A stretch of 64,000 nt of DNA, from positions 13,126,501-13,190,500 of the forward strand of contig NC_068970.1 in assembly GCF_016808095.1 (NCBI RefSeq), given 5' to 3'. This document shows, in pieces, positions 9,481-23,447 of this stretch; the first letter of the stretch is position 1, and each line of letters opens with the position of its first letter. The notes under the pieces are model-generated. The model did no database searches and was not told the DNA's origin. It saw only the letters and a program-made list of their open reading frames with translations. Both the position numbers and the translations under genes were made by a program. The stretch comes from Vigna angularis. Its lineage: Eukaryota; Streptophyta; Magnoliopsida; Fabales; Fabaceae.

Positions 9481-12400
9481 ATATTTTTCTCAAACTCAAT
9501 CCGACTCAAATTCATAGTGAGCTAGATTGACTCGCGAGTTATAAACATCACTGCTTATTAGCTTATTTCCCTAAACATTGGAAACTAACTAAAATAATTA
9601 TTAGAATTACTCCTATTCGACCATTTCTAAAAATCTTTAGCTTTCATTTGACTTAACATTTAAAAGAAGTAAAGAAGGTATATTTATTACTTTTATATTA
9701 TTTTACTTATTTATTTTATGTTATTTTATTAGGTAGAGATGTTTTAAACTTCCTTTATTAAATTGTTGTATACTCATTATGATTATAATAGTTTAATACT
9801 CTAAATATCATTTGCCAGACGTAATGTTTTCAATTTTAAATTACTAAAATTTATATTTTGGAGTAAACATATAATATATTTCATCACTATCTTTTTATAT
9901 ATTTTTAAGCACGTTTACTATACATTCCTTTTAGGTAGGTTTAGGTTGAGCATTCTTAAATAAAAGATGTGTGGGTACACTGAACGAGCTGAAAGTAATT
10001 ACAGATGTTCCCTCTCAAATTAATACGTAGGTTTTAGATTAGACAGAATTAAATTCGGATGCAGTACATTGAATGACCTGAAAGTAAATTTAATGAGAGA
10101 AATGTTAATAATACATTTCTTTTTATTATTATTTTTATTACTTAATAATTATTAAATACTTTTTTATCTGTAAAACTCAATTGTCTAATTTATATTAATA
10201 AAGAAAAATAATTAATTTAATCAACAATAAATTGTTCCAAAGTTTCAGTGATATCTAATATAATTTATAGAAAAAATTGTTCTAAATTTATGTATTCTTA
10301 AAAAATAATCTAGTCATTAATATTTTTCCTTATTTTAGTTCTTTTTTATATACACACTTTTCATCAAAGGTAGTATAAAAATAATTAAAGCAATAAACGT
10401 TATGAATTGAATCTTAAACACAGCTTCTACATTTTCAAACTTATCAATAAGAACAGTGAGAATATTTTTTTTGAGCTTCACTTGCATAGTAAATGATACA
10501 TAATATTTATAAAATGTGCTAAAAATTATAGTTAAAAATACTTATCATAATGTGTTGTCGATATTTTTAAAAATTAGGTTCGTATGACAAAATTAACTTA
10601 TAAAGTTAGTTAATAATTGATAAGTTAATTTCTAGTTGATAATTATTATTTGATAAATTTCTAATTTATAAGTTTCAATATGATAAACTATCTTATTAAT
10701 TTTAATATGTTTGATAAAATTAGTTGATACATAAAAAACTATACTTAATAGTAGCCCAAGCATGCATTTAATAACTGTTAGATGTAGCTATCTACATTTA
10801 TTTAAAACAGATAAACAATGTTATTGCTACATAGGATTAAAAACAAATAATACCTAATATATAACCAACAATAAAAAATCATAATTTATTTATATTTTAG
10901 AAGATGGTTTTTTAACCAATATATGGGCATTATGTAATTTACAAAATGGTGTAATTCATAAGCGTTGTCCTACCTTCTTTTATTACGCATGTTAAATGAA
11001 TTTGAGAATTTGCAATTAAAAAAAATCTTGAAAGTTGTATAGGTAAATATAAATACTAATCCATTTAGAAAGCACTGCCTTATATGTAATTTTATTTATT
11101 ATATGATACTTTCTGTATTTTTTATCCCTTTTAAATATAGAACTTTTAACGTTACATATAATATAAACTTTTAATCAAACATAATAATGGATATTCAAAG
11201 CCAAAAATCTTGATTGATAGGCTGAAAAGTATAATATTATTTTATGCAGACATAGAAATACCACAGTAGTGACATTAGTTTTGTCTTTAATATGCTTCTA
11301 ATCAACCATTTATTTTATATTTTAATAAATTACAAGTGAATACTTCGTTACACATAAAAAATATCACTTTAACAAGTTTATGACACATGCAAGATAGGCC
11401 CTACATGCAGTTATCCATATAATCAGTGTCATGAATTTCATAATAAGTGGGTTATGATAGTGATTGAAACTACACCCTTGTTTATTATAATTAATAAGAA
11501 GGCTATCCTTTGTTAATCTTTATACTCTTTGTATTTCCCTACAAGGAATCATTACTTGTGGCTCTATAGTATCTAATTAGTCAAATGTGTTGAAAAAATG
11601 TTTCTTTAGTGCTCTTCATACTTGAATAGTTTTGACTCCTTTGTGTGAACAATTACTAGTTGGGTTAGTGCTTTTGCCTCAAACACAGTCTTTTGAAATC
11701 ATTTGACAGCCTGAACACATTGCACTAAAATGAACCAATGGACATCTAAATGATATATATATATATATGGTAGCTACTCTTTAAAAATATTTAACTTTGC
11801 ATATAGAAACATGTTGAATTGTTAAGAATCGAGACATATATTTTTTAAGTGTAAAATTATACATTAATAGATATATGATCGTGGGTGATAAGATAGACTA
11901 AACAAATAACAAGTATTGTTATGATAAGTTTAAATTTAAAAATCTTATATTACATTAAGAAATTATTTTTAAACTTAATTCAATTCTATTTAATTAGGTT
12001 GAAAATTCTATATATCTGGTGGATTTAAAAAAAGTTATAAAGACATTAAGATTATTGATTTTGACTTTGATAAGAGAAAGAAAGAGTAAAAGATTATATG
12101 CAAAAGCAGAAGATCACATGGGTTCCACATTGAGAGCCTATGAGAAAGAGGCATGATGATCATCATCTTGAACCCACTACGAACTAAGTGGGTTATCTAC
12201 ATGGATTATGAAATGAAAACACACTTGCTTTCAAGACCCTATACTCATTCCCTTCCTACAAATTGCCGCATGCTTTGAATATATTTTAGGTACTCACAAG
12301 AAAACTTTATATTCCTATGGCCCAAATGCACCTCCACTTGCCAACAAGAACAAATCCCCTTCCAATTTATTCTTATTTTATTTTAGGTATTCTTCTCTTT

Positions 12401-13340
12401 AACTTTTCTTTCATATTCTCACCTCAAACTTCTTTATTCCAATATAAAATGTAAGAGTTTCACATTACTTAAAATTACTATATGTAATATATCTATTATT
12501 CTTCCTTTTCAACCTTCTAATATGTAAATATCTTATTTATTTTCACTTCAAATCCGCTTGTTTCAGTATGTTGTTTAAGAATGATTTTTACATATCTTCT
12601 TTTTCTAATTTACTGAAACAAATTTTAAAAGTAAGACTATCAATAAGGAAAAAAAAACTTGTTTTTTATTAATGGATAATTTTGGCATTAGATCAAGCAA
12701 TTTATTCACTCTTTGTTGGTTTTATATAATTATCTCTAATTGATAGCAAAGTGTTTTTACTTGATTGTTCCATTAACGATTACGAAGAGTTGTTTCTTGT
12801 AATTGGACGGAGTATTTGAACTTTACACAACTAGAATAGTAAGTTCTAAATTAATAATAATAAATCTAATATTTAGTGTTCCTACCTCAATTTCTTCATT
12901 CAATTGAATGAAGTTTAGAGATAAGGATTGGTTTTAAAAATCATTTTTCTTTAAAAAGATAATAGTAATGGTGTCTGTTAAGATAATATTATTAAATTTT
13001 CAATACTGTTTATTTTAAAATAACATAGAAAAGTCCAGAAAAAGAAAAATATATTTAAAAGATTAATTATATTTTTTTATATTTAATCATTCAATCAAAA
13101 TTGTATTTTATTCTTGTCAGAAACTCTGTATAAATTTTATTCCCGATATCTTATATAGATTAAACGCAAATACCATTATTATTGTATCTGTCTGACGAAA
13201 CCTTTTTCTAAAAGTTCATCAATAATATAGAATTATAAGTTAAATTTAGCTGGACAGGAGAGAGTATATTAGCTTTTAAGTAATATAAAAGTATTACATA
13301 TATTAATTGTAACATTATTAATTATCAATATTTATATATA
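9481..13340. other. AT-rich gene-free stretch
   Basis: No supported gene. There is a (TA)n run of about 18 bp at 11751-11768. A region near 10575-10745 is rich in TTATAAAGTTAGTTAATAA-like words that recall legume MITEs, but I could not define ends. Confidence 0.65.
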
Positions 13341-13960
13341 TTAATGGAAGTAAGTTACGTGGTTCTTTGATTGCCTCGATATTATTGTGTGATGTATAAC
13401 TATGTGTGGTTCCTTCCCCAATATATTTTAAACAAGCCATCAGATGCTGATTCCTTTTAAAAGCACGCTCAGCCGTGGCAGGCTTTAGCAAAATCCAGGG
13501 AACCGATTCCATACTTATGCTTATGCCATAAAATCACACTTTTACGAAAACAACTACGAATGAAGTTCATTCTAGGAATGCAGCAGCATGTTGAAATTTG
13601 TAAAGCTCTTGGGGGAATCTGTTTTTTGAGACTCACTTTTCGAAAGTGCATGACTGAAAAAACAGTATATATTATATTAAATGGATCTCCTTCGATTATA
13701 CATACGCGACTTGTGTGGATGAACGTTGATGCTGACTGGAGGTGCAGTGTTTGGTGAGAGAGTGAGTGGGGATTTGTTAAAAGAAGAGAGGAAAATAAAG
13801 AATGGAAGTGTAAGTGGGAAGCACCAGCATTGTCCTTTGAAAGACCTAGAAAGATTATTAGCAGTGCATGCATGGGCCCATACTTTTGTGCTTCCTAACA
13901 CTACAAACAACACATACTCACAAACTATACCTAGCTTAGTTGTGCTAACCCAGAACCCAA
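13341..13960. other. Less AT-rich island without a recognised gene
   Basis: Base composition is clearly less AT-rich than on both sides, and short open frames exist on both strands (about 13469-13873 on - and 13726-13974 on +). None has a recognisable domain or a convincing start and splice structure. A hairpin lies at about 13618-13666 (CTGTTTTTT pairing with AAAAAACAG, CACTTT with AAAGTG). It could be an untranslated exon, a non-coding RNA or an old transposon remnant. I checked by eye for common conserved plant microRNA sequences and saw none. Confidence 0.45.
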
Positions 13961-16900
13961 GACAATTTTACTAGCTTCATTGCTACATGCTTGCTAGATA
14001 GGAATAACTTTCTAATCCCTTTGCATAATTAATCATATGCTACATACATATATGCTCATTCTTTATCTCATCAAAAACTTTAACCGCTAGTAACATGCAG
14101 CCCTCTCACCTAAAGTCATCTTCTTTAAATTTCAACACTTAGTTTAAAAAGGGTTTCATCAAATTTAAATAATTTTAATAAGTTATATCTAATCGAGAAT
14201 CACACTTAAACACTCTTTTCACACTTTTTTCTTAATTATTTTTTGTTATACTGAATATACTTAGTTCAATTCTTATGTGTCCTAAAATGTTTGTATTTCA
14301 AACTGTACAGACCGTCAAAGATACTCTTGAGACTCAAGTCAGTAATCTAATAGATAGGGAGTCGTAATAAAATTTTGAATTCACAATAAATACAATCACC
14401 TACCTCCTTACCTCAAACTTACATTTATAGATTTTAAAATCAACTTATGATTAAACTAGTCATGATCAGAACCCAATATCTAATAAGTAAGACTTACCAT
14501 TAAATATTGTACATAAGATTGTATAGAATTTGGAACAACTTAGCAGCCTTATTCCTAGTCGGCGATCTCTCATTCACTTGTAAGGATATATATACTGTAC
14601 ATACAATAAATATAGATTTTAAAAATCTTTAAAAGAAATATTAGTTTAATAATAATAAACAAAATTTTAATTGTGGAAGTAAAGTGTATTTTGCAAGATA
14701 AAAGTTAAAATTGATTGGAAAAATAACTGCCGAGATATTTCAATCAAATATATGATTTTCTAATTGGTCACCATTATTATTTTATTATTATTTTGAACGG
14801 TACTCCTCTTTTCATAGAGCGAAATCCTAAATTAAAAGATAAAAAATATAAACATTTGAGACTTTTAAATTTAAAAAAATTAATTATAAAGTTATTTTAT
14901 TTTTAAACGTTCTGTTATAAATTATTAGTGAAAAATTTAAGTGATTAAAGTAACTACAAAAATAAATATCTCTGTAGATAATTAATTTCAATATATTTAT
15001 TCATTTTGATTTAAATTATTGACGAATTATTTTAGTTTGTTTGTAAACTTGCTTGAAAAACAACATATATCACTACCTTATGGCTGTGGATTGGTAAACA
15101 TAATTGCCCGACAAACGAATTTTTAGTAGGAAAAATTATTGTACTAGATATGTATTAGATAAAATGAATTGCTCAATTAACTGAGATATAAATTAAAATA
15201 GCGTTTTAATAGACATTATTCTTGGTGTAAAAAAGAGTACGCATGGTGTTTAGGGTAATCTTCTTTTAGAAAAAATAGTTAATAAATAACCTGAGAATTG
15301 AAAAGTTGTTTGATGTAAGTTGTTTGTTGAAACTTGAAAGCTATAAAGTTATGTATATTGTTGTTCAAGAAATCCATAACTAAAAAGTCTTATAAAACAA
15401 TGTATTTATGAATTTTTCTTATATAATTTTGTATTTCATAAATGGAAATATAGTTGTAGGTAGAGATATCAAAGTAAGTCTGACCAACAAATATTGAACT
15501 AAAAAGTTTGTAAAGCAAATTAAATCAGATTAAACAAATGGTGAAGGTTATTTTTTGTGCAATTTAAAGAATCAAGACTGAATTGACTAATTATGTAAAA
15601 TAATAATTATATTTTAAAAATAAAAATAATATTATTTAAAAAATACATATATTGTAATTTATATTAAATTATTGTACCTGAAATTAAAATCCGACTTCAA
15701 TTTTATGTTAAATTTAAAAATATATATTTATATTTAAATTTATTTAAAAATATTGAACTTTTTAAAGCAAATCAAAATGTTTTATTGATACAACGTAGAG
15801 TTCAACTAGTAAAAAAAGGTTGTCAGCTTAAAATTTTAAAATCAATGTATACAAATTTAAAATTTTAATTACACTATCTTGTAGGACTTTATTAGATTGG
15901 AAGAAATTCATTTAAGATTTGTCACTTTTTTTCATAATCAAGTTCATTTATATACTTTTACATATATTGTTATTTGTGAAGTTTATGTGAAAGGATTCAC
16001 ACATAAATAAAATATAATTGGAAATCTAAATACAAATATAAGCAAATTAAATAAAAATGAGAAAATTAAATTTCATAAAAGATAAAAATTTATAAATTCA
16101 TTATCTTAAATATTTAGATTAGAAATATTGTCAATTTTAAGTTAGTTAATATTGTTTTATTGGTATTTTTTTCTCCAATAATCCTTCTTTTGAAAAATCT
16201 ATTAAAAGTATGAAAGTCTAATTAATCTTGATGACTTACAATCCTAATGTGTGTTGATTTTATTATTTATTGGTATTCTATATTTTGTAATCATTCTTCG
16301 AAATATCCATCAGTTTTATATTATAATTAAAAATAAATATTTTAAAATTGCTTAATTATTATTATTTGACTCTTAGAATAGTTTTCTAAAATTTTAGTCA
16401 TTGTAAAAATCAAATATTATTAAATCAGAAAGTATACAATATATTTTATACGAATTGTGTGAATATTTTTAATGCTAATTATTTATGTCGTATGGTCAAA
16501 ATTTCTTCATGTCACTCTCACGGTAAGTAAAGGGAAGCTTACTAATACTTTTTCTATCACCCCTTCTATAACGGTTTCACTCTAATTAACTGAAATTAAC
16601 TAAATATCACAATTTTGGTGGTGACGTTGATTATTGTTGACTGAAATTAATATATTTCTATGTATTGAATTTATAGCGACAATTGTTTTTGGATTTGCTT
16701 CTTGTTTGGTTATAAAATAAATCACATGTTATGGAGAATGTTCGAGTTATGATAATTCCAAACTTCCGAATTATAAAAAAAATAGATTGCCAGTAAGAAT
16801 TATGAAAAATGTTGTTTTTTAAGTCGCTCCAAATATTTCTCGTCACTGCTAATAAAGAAAAGTTTTCAAATATTTTAATTTCTTAAATTATAGATGTGTA

Positions 16901-19900
16901 TTTTTAAAATAAAATAATAACATAATTATCAAACTACAACATAGTATCTTAATTATGTATTGTCATCTAATATAGGTGACTTTGTTTTGGTTGGTTATGA
17001 GATAGTTTAGATAGATACTTTTTTATATTTTAATAATATAGATCGACACAAATATTATTATTGTATATAAGATTTTTAACAACGGTTGAAGAAAAAATTA
17101 AAAAAACGATACACAATTCATCATTAATAAGATTATTATTATAAGTTAGAAGTAATAAATGATTACTACAATCATTGTTATTTGAAATACTTAAAACAAT
17201 GTTTTTAACCTAAATTATCGTTATAAGTAGAAAATGAAAAAAAAATACAATGTAATTACAATTACAATAAATATGGAGACAACAACTCATAAGTAGATAT
17301 AACAATTACAAGAAGACATATATAGGGGGATGACGTTAATTGCAACGAAAGAATGACAAAAGCACAGTCACAAACACCAACGGATAGATAGCAACAACAT
17401 AGGAAAGTAGAAATTTATGAAATCTTCGTCAACATCTTTGTTGATGTGGAACAACGATAAAGAATATTAGAGAATGACATAAAATGAGAAAGAATGAGTA
17501 TTTCTATGAAAAGAGACAAGTGACGTATAACAAAGAAAAAGAAAATGAAAATCGAAACATGTAATAATACAAACAATAACAGATTTTATGACTAACTGTT
17601 CTTAATAGATTTTTTACGTTAATTTATATTTTAAAAAGATTTCATCGCTTTTAAAATAATTACTTTAAGGATATTACATACTAATCAAATATTACTATAG
17701 AACCTGATTCAATATACACCAAGTCTCATATACGAATTTAGAACAATAAAAATTATAAACATTTATTTCCTTAATTCATTGAAATATATATTAGAATAAA
17801 ATTATAATGAAATGTTTTAACAACTAAAACAAATAATATGCCAAATGTGACAAGTGAGCTTAAAACATAATGTAACTTCTATTTATCTAAAGCATTCGAT
17901 AATATGTACGAGAAAGGAACTTCCTCATCAGATTAAAAAGTCATTTTTATGATTTTGTCATATAAAAAATACTAAAATGTATTTTATATAACAAGTCCTT
18001 CTATACAAAATAAAATATATTAAAAAATTTATTTATAAAAATTTAAAATAGTGTGGCTAAAGAAGTTATCTCACTAAAAATATTTGTGGATTGAGATCAA
18101 ATAAAAGGATAACTTTAATTATAAAAAACGCGTGTAAACCAAGCCTAGTATTTATAATTAAACAAATGACACTATTCAAGTCCGACACTGTAGCAAATTA
18201 CAATTCTCAACTTTTCCTACCAAACGTGTCATAACTGTACTTTTTTTCTTTTATTTAACAATGTTATGTATATACTCTCATTTTATCTCATCTATTATAT
18301 ACTTTTTCTTCTTCTTTTTTTCTTCTTTTTTTCTGTTTGTCTCTTCTTATCACATTATACAATCTATATAAAATTATGATTTTATTCTCATTCTATATTA
18401 AGTGTTAAAATGTCATGAATACTTTTTTTTACACTTCTTTGACCTCATGTAATTCATATAATTGCATTCAAAACAAAGAATATGTGTTAGAGGGAATGAA
18501 ATATAGCATATATAACTCTATAAATTCGAAAAAATAGAATAAAAAATATATAAATTAAACTTGTACTGAACTTGGGAGGGTGCAAGAATAATTCATGCCA
18601 TCAGACGAAGTGAATACTTTTTTGATATTATAAAGTTATTGACTCGTTTTCTTGTTTTGCTTCTTACAATTTACAGAAGCTACGACAGCAGTTTGGTACA
18701 GAAAGTTTAAATATGAAGGGACAACCTAACAACACAACAGATACTCTCCAATCACTCCTATGAATTGTCATTTGTCGGCACACACTCAGATTATTCACTC
18801 CTTTGACCATCAATTGACATCAGTTAACGATGTTCCTTGCGTAAAAAAAGTCATCCTTTGAAAGTGAAAGAAGGTAACGTTATTTTCATTATATAATTTC
18901 ATATTTATTATTTCATTTTATGTTCTCTCTCTTCACTGTAATGAATTAACGAGTTTGCTGTAGTTAATTAACGAGGCGATTAAATTATTATATATTTACT
19001 GTACTAAAAATTATAGAGACCATCTATATATTTGTCTCTTAGAAAGAATTCACCATCTTCTTTATTAATCTGGAAATTGGGGCCATATAAAAATCTAACA
19101 AAGTGTCTAATTGTTCGCAATATAATTTCAAGTCGCAACCAAAAGACTTTAACATGGTTCAAAAAATATTTATTACAACATTCTAAATTCACTTCTATCT
19201 ATTCATCATATACTACTTACCTCAATTTATCATGATATTCAAATAATATTATTTGTTAAGTTCATAAACATGTTTCTTTATTTTTCCGTTTCACTTAATT
19301 TCTTTTATGCAATATACGAGACATGGTCAAAGATCCTTTAGTCGTATTAATAATTATCTCTTTAAGATAAATGATTGTTCAACACATATTACATCCCAAC
19401 TATCGTATATCAACTATCTTGTATCCAATAGGAATTGCATGTCGACTACCAAATGTTGGCTACCTTATAAAGATTATAGTTATCAAACAAAGGCTAATGA
19501 TTTCTTGTTGAAGGTCAACATATTTTCGCCAAAAGAGTAAGCATGATATGCTACATGAGGAGTGTCGAGTGTCAAGTGTCGATGAACTGTATATAAGCAA
19601 TTTGTTAAAGGACAAGTACAAGAAAGACAAAAGAGAGGTGTAGATGGAGACTGTATATAAGCAATTTGTAAAGTAGAAAATTCTTTACAAAATACCTCTA
19701 TAAATACATGCAAATACTATAAATAAATATTGTTAAGAAATCATATAATAAGAAATCGTACAATGGATTATCCACACTTGCATACCATTTGATGTGTTAG
19801 ATCAAACAAATAAATAGGATAATTTTGACATTTTCCTCCATGATTAAATGTTTAAAAAATATTTAGTATTACTTATTAAAGATGACTAGGTCAAAGTCAA

Positions 19901-20458
19901 ATACAAGCTTATTCATCACACTACTTATTTACTACTTTCAATTAAAAAAAATTGTTTTGTTACTTGTGAAATATTTGTGCAGAAATATCTTCTAATTTTT
20001 TTCTCAAAACTACAAGACCTCTATAAGTATATGTGAATATTTTACATTTTACTTTTTCTTATAATTTTTAATAAAATTATTTAAAAACAAATCAAATTAT
20101 TAGATAAAATAATTTATTTTAAAATACAATTCAAATCAAATTACTCACTAAAATTTTAGTACAAATAAACTTGTTCTTTATAAAAAAAACAAGTTTAAAT
20201 GAATTGTACAAAAATATATATTTTAAAAAATTAATCTCTTTAAAAATATTTTTAACTTGATATATCTAACTAAAAAAATATAAATATATAAAGTTAAATT
20301 TTAAACCATTTTTCAATGATTAATATATTTTTATTAATAATATGTATTTTGATGATTTAATTTTTAAAATAAAACAATCAAATAAAAGTTATTGATAATT
20401 ATTAGTAGATAACAAGTATGACTTAATGTTACTATACTCGTCCCATTAATAAATAAAT

Positions 20459-20461
<3 letters not shown>
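13961..20461. other. Long AT-rich gene-free stretch
   Basis: No supported gene in 6.5 kb. At 19586-19605 and 19650-19669 the 20-bp word ACTGTATATAAGCAATTTGT occurs twice, 64 bp apart. Just downstream is TATAAATA near 19697. This may be a fragment of an LTR or a promoter-like remnant, but ends and partner are not visible. A pyrimidine-rich tract lies around 18300-18350. Confidence 0.6.

Positions 20462-20491
<30 letters not shown>
20462..20491. repeat. (TA)n microsatellite, about 30 bp
   Basis: Uninterrupted TA dinucleotides. Confidence 0.95.
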
Positions 20492-20494
<3 letters not shown>

Positions 20495-23313
20495 ATGAGT
20501 AAGAATCTATTACAAATATTTATTTATTATCCATTACAAATTATTTATAGTTATTTACAAAAACAATTTTTTTTCATAGTATTACTGACAAATCATAGAT
20601 TTGATTTAAAATATTCTCATTTAGAATTTGCACCTTTAATTGGTATTGGTAATTGATATAGTAGAATGTTAATTATTATTAATTCATAAAATATAATATA
20701 AGAATTAATGAAACATGAAACAAATTTGGTGTTCGAGCTAATTTGAAAGTGAATAATTATAGAATCTTGATTTTTTTATTTATTTTCATTCTATCTGTTA
20801 TATGATAGGTTTAACAAGAGAATAACTAGAAAACATAAATATCAACGAAATATGAGTTTAATCATATGAAAAATTGACACTATTCTTTATTTAAAATCTT
20901 AAAATAATAAATTAATATATGATTTTTTTGGTTATATAATATTTTACTTTTTATTTTTATTCCTGGTGAGATTTAGATTTCTAATACTATCTAATACGGT
21001 GAGATTAGGATAAAATGAAGAAAAATCTCTCTTTTGCCCTGGTGATTGCTATGCAGGTCTGGCAGCTGTGCTTCAGCAAATTCAATTTCCTTCCACTTTT
21101 CATTTACTTACCACTCATTGTAATCTTATAACATTATTTTTATCTATATCACAACCTTTATTTAAAAGTATCTTACTTACTTTTATTTATATTATTATAA
21201 TAAAATTAATAAAATATTATATAAATAAAGTTCACCAATTTGGAACTTTTCATATGGATGATTATATTACGGTTAATTATATTACATCAATTTTAATTAT
21301 ATTTTATTATATAAAACTTGTTAAACATTTTTTATTGTCTATAAGAACACTTTTAATTATTCATGATTATTTAACTTTACTAAATACAATTTTTTTTTTA
21401 TTTTAAAAAATAATTTTGATTTTTTTCTCATAATATTATTTATCAATAAATATTATTTTATATTATTTTTACCATTAAAAATATTTTAATAATTTTATTT
21501 TATATCAATTAAATTATTCTTTTATTTATTATATTAGTTAAATCTTACGTTAACTTTCACAAACTTTAACTATAAATTTGTTCTCATTCATCTTCAAACT
21601 TTTTTTAAGAAAAAATATTCAATTTACTTTCAAATTTCTTTATTTTTTTCTCTGAAATCCATCTCTCCAAGTAAATACGAGATAACATTTAAAACAGAAA
21701 CCTTATTAAGATGCAGATACAGAGAGTGAAGAAGGAGTTAAGAGTACAGAAGTTGTGAGTGTGGTTTCACCATTCATGATTGGATATTGGCAATGGTATA
21801 GTATAAATATAAATATAAATATAAATATAAACATAATAATAATAATAATTAGGTATGGCCCATTAAAGTTGCTTTGGTTTGTGGTGCATCTAACAGTGGA
21901 GGTAGCTCCATAATCTTAAAGTCAGTTCCCTAGGACCGTATGAAATGCAATTAATAATATGAGCAGAGGAAAGTAAAAGCAGACAGATATCCCCAGGGAA
22001 GACCCTAATCATAAGCTGTTTCAACACAAATAGGATCACTATAACCATGCTTTAAGCTTTAATTCCAAACTTCACCACACACTCATTAAACTATTTTAAC
22101 TCCCTTAACTTCCACCATTTCAAAATTCTCCAAATTGGAAAACCATCATTGACGGGACACTTATTTTAAGGACATGTCCCACATTTTAAGGCCTTCAACC
22201 TTTTAAAAGACTCCTTAGCCAGAAGGGTCTTATCTATACATTGCTTTTAAGTCAAATCTAATTTAAATTCCGTTAATAAATATGTTAATAATGATTTCTG
22301 TAAACATATTCGATTAGGTGGGTGGGGGGATTTATAATATGTAGAGGAAACTCACATTTGACTGGTGATTACGAGAAATTCAACTATATAATAAGAGGTC
22401 TCATTCCTTAAGATGGTAGGTTGAAGGTGATACGAAATCTCTTACATATAAGTTACCTTATGAGTCAAATTCTTATATAGTAAATAAATAAAAAAGTAAT
22501 GAATTTTTAATATAATTAAGTTCGGAGTTGAAAATTTGTCTCAGTTCGGAAAAACAAAACTTCAAAGATACTTCTTAAAGTTTTCAACAATTAAACAAGT
22601 CTTAATCGGAGTGATTACTTAAAAAAGATTAAATCGAGTTGAGACCAGTTTACTAAGTAATTAATGCCTTACATTGGAGAATTTATTAAGTATTGTGACT
22701 CTAAAGTTGTATCGAAAACCCCCATTCATAGTTGTTTATTTATTAAATTAAAGGGAGAGAGTTAAAGAAATAAATTGAATTGAATAACCAAAAAGAAAAA
22801 GGCAAAGGAGAACTTGAATTTTGATTAAATAGCTTGAAACAAAAGATATGGTAGTTTGTAGTAAAAAGTGGAATGTAAATGTTTGGGTGTGTATTCTTAT
22901 TCTGATTAGTTGGGTGCCGTATATTAATTAGGAATAATGATATTTTAACAACATTTTTTTTATAATATTTTAAGATTAATGTTATTTTGTGATTAATTTA
23001 AAATTATTTTAAAATCAATAATAATAATTATAAGTCTAGTTATATTAAAATGTTGTGGAAGTATATGATTATCCATTAATCAGTGCAAAAGTCTTGTGGA
23101 GCGTGGAATGAAGAAGAAGAAGAATCCATGACATAAATGTTGGGTAATAATTTTTGTTCTGTGCATAGGTATTCCACAGTGTGTGGACAGTCCTTTGTGA
23201 GGTAAAAGTAAATTTGGAAAATGAGACCCCACCTATTCGGGGTCTGGGTCTATTTTTTGTGCTGGTGCTAGTTTTGATGGTATGGTGAGGGAGCATAAAA
23301 TTAAAATCACTAT
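20492..23313. other. AT-rich stretch upstream of the neprosin gene
   Basis: No supported gene. A short microsatellite of (ATAAAT)n followed by (AAT)n lies at about 21801-21850. The open frame near 21068-21406 is low-complexity Ile/Leu/Tyr/Phe sequence from AT-rich DNA and shows no domain. Confidence 0.65.
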
Positions 23314-23350
23314 ACTCTCTTTCTCTTTCTCTTTCTCTCTCCTCTCTCTG
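23314..23350 (+). promoter_or_regulatory. CT-rich tract in the probable 5' UTR or core promoter
   Basis: A run of CTCTTT/CTCTCT about 100 bp ahead of the neprosin ATG. Pyrimidine tracts of this kind are common near transcription starts in plants. A short upstream reading frame (ATG at 23356, stop at 23382, 8 codons) would lie in the leader if transcription starts at or before the tract. Confidence 0.5.
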
Positions 23351-23447
23351 TGGTTATGAGCAGTGGAAGGAGTTGTTTATAATTTGAAAACTTGAAGGCA
23401 GGCCACAAAGTAGTAGGGTGTTCTTCTTTGTAGTTCTTCTGTTTTGT

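Noticed and set aside
23418..23447. Neprosin start at 23418
   Set aside because: The codon is GTG. The first ATG in frame is 23448.
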